NCBI RefSeq assembly: GCF_029167375.1
Contig: NZ_JARFTP010000009.1
Span: 62,001-126,000, forward strand
Reading direction: 5' to 3'
Source of the DNA: Tsukamurella sp. 8F
GTDB taxonomy: Bacteria > Actinomycetota > Actinomycetes > Mycobacteriales > Mycobacteriaceae
DNA: 64,000 nt
Numbering within the stretch: position 1 is the stretch's first letter; each line of letters begins with the position of its first letter. The translations under genes were made by a program, and so were the position numbers. This document shows, piece after piece, positions 64,000-64,000 of the stretch. The notes under the pieces were generated by a model. The model did not search any database, had not been told where the DNA came from, and worked only from the letters and a program-made list of their open reading frames with translations.

Positions 64000-64000
64000 G

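Overview
The window is high-GC DNA from an actinobacterium of the order Mycobacteriales (mycolate-type relatives such as Tsukamurella, Gordonia or Rhodococcus; I do not assign a genus). The evidence is gene content and order. Read right to left, the backbone resembles the Mycobacterium tuberculosis stretch Rv0862c to Rv0909: Rv0862c, Rv0863, moaC, mog, moaE, rpfA, moaD, moaA, Rv0870c-like, cold-shock protein, DUF2771, Rv0876c MFS, DUF3027, DUF2530, MarR, SpoU methylase, sepH, serC, citA, gltA2, accD3, echA6, Rv0906 and an Rv0909-like protein. Many starts are GTG or TTG, and stop/start overlaps are frequent. Layout: (1) 1-3362 is a decayed accessory zone: the end of an AraC-type regulator, a frameshifted remnant of a von Willebrand A (vWA) gene, a frameshifted integrase fragment facing a degenerate tRNA, and one unrecognised gene. 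(2) 3363-10129 is a compact integrative element of about 6.8 kb inserted in tRNA-Arg(CCT). It is bounded by 43-bp direct repeats and carries a rolling-circle Rep, an FtsK/TraB-like translocase, a small excisionase-like protein, a tyrosine integrase and four unrecognised small genes; this is the organisation of an actinomycete integrative and conjugative element (AICE). (3) 10264-26211 is chromosomal: a ProP-type transporter, a binding-protein/vWA fusion, the echA6 cluster, glutamate dehydrogenase, a siderophore-type binding lipoprotein, an aldo-keto reductase, an ABC exporter operon, accD3 and rarA. (4) 26316-35051 is a seven-gene same-strand operon: GlnX-like membrane protein, GlnH lipoprotein, a coiled-coil protein, PknG kinase, a PP2C phosphatase, a vWA protein and an FHA protein. 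All but one of its junctions overlap by 4 bp. Kinase, phosphatase and phospho-reader each carry N-terminal zinc ribbons. This is the most interesting system in the window: it looks like a complete phospho-signalling module extending the known GlnX-GlnH-PknG nitrogen/2-oxoglutarate sensing system. (5) 35074-50472 holds mntH with a DtxR/MntR-like operator, an FKBP isomerase, citrate synthase, an aldose epimerase, a TetR gene with three palindromic operators controlling a frameshifted reductase, pdxH/citA/serC, sepH and assorted transporters and regulators. (6) 50411-63999 holds a PAP2 phosphatase, a large sacsin/Hsp90-type ATPase, a DUF3027 protein, an MFS protein, the molybdenum-cofactor genes on both sides of rpfA, and an Rv0862c-like helicase-associated protein. 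rpfA has a 459-bp leader with a perfect CRP-type site and a recognisable ydaO/c-di-AMP riboswitch. Functional links: the operon at 26-35 kb probably couples extracellular amino acids to 2-oxoglutarate metabolism, while glutamate dehydrogenase and two citrate synthases in the same window act at that metabolic node. rpfA appears set by cAMP (CRP site) and c-di-AMP (riboswitch). All functional statements rest on motifs read by eye and on known families; no database search was run.
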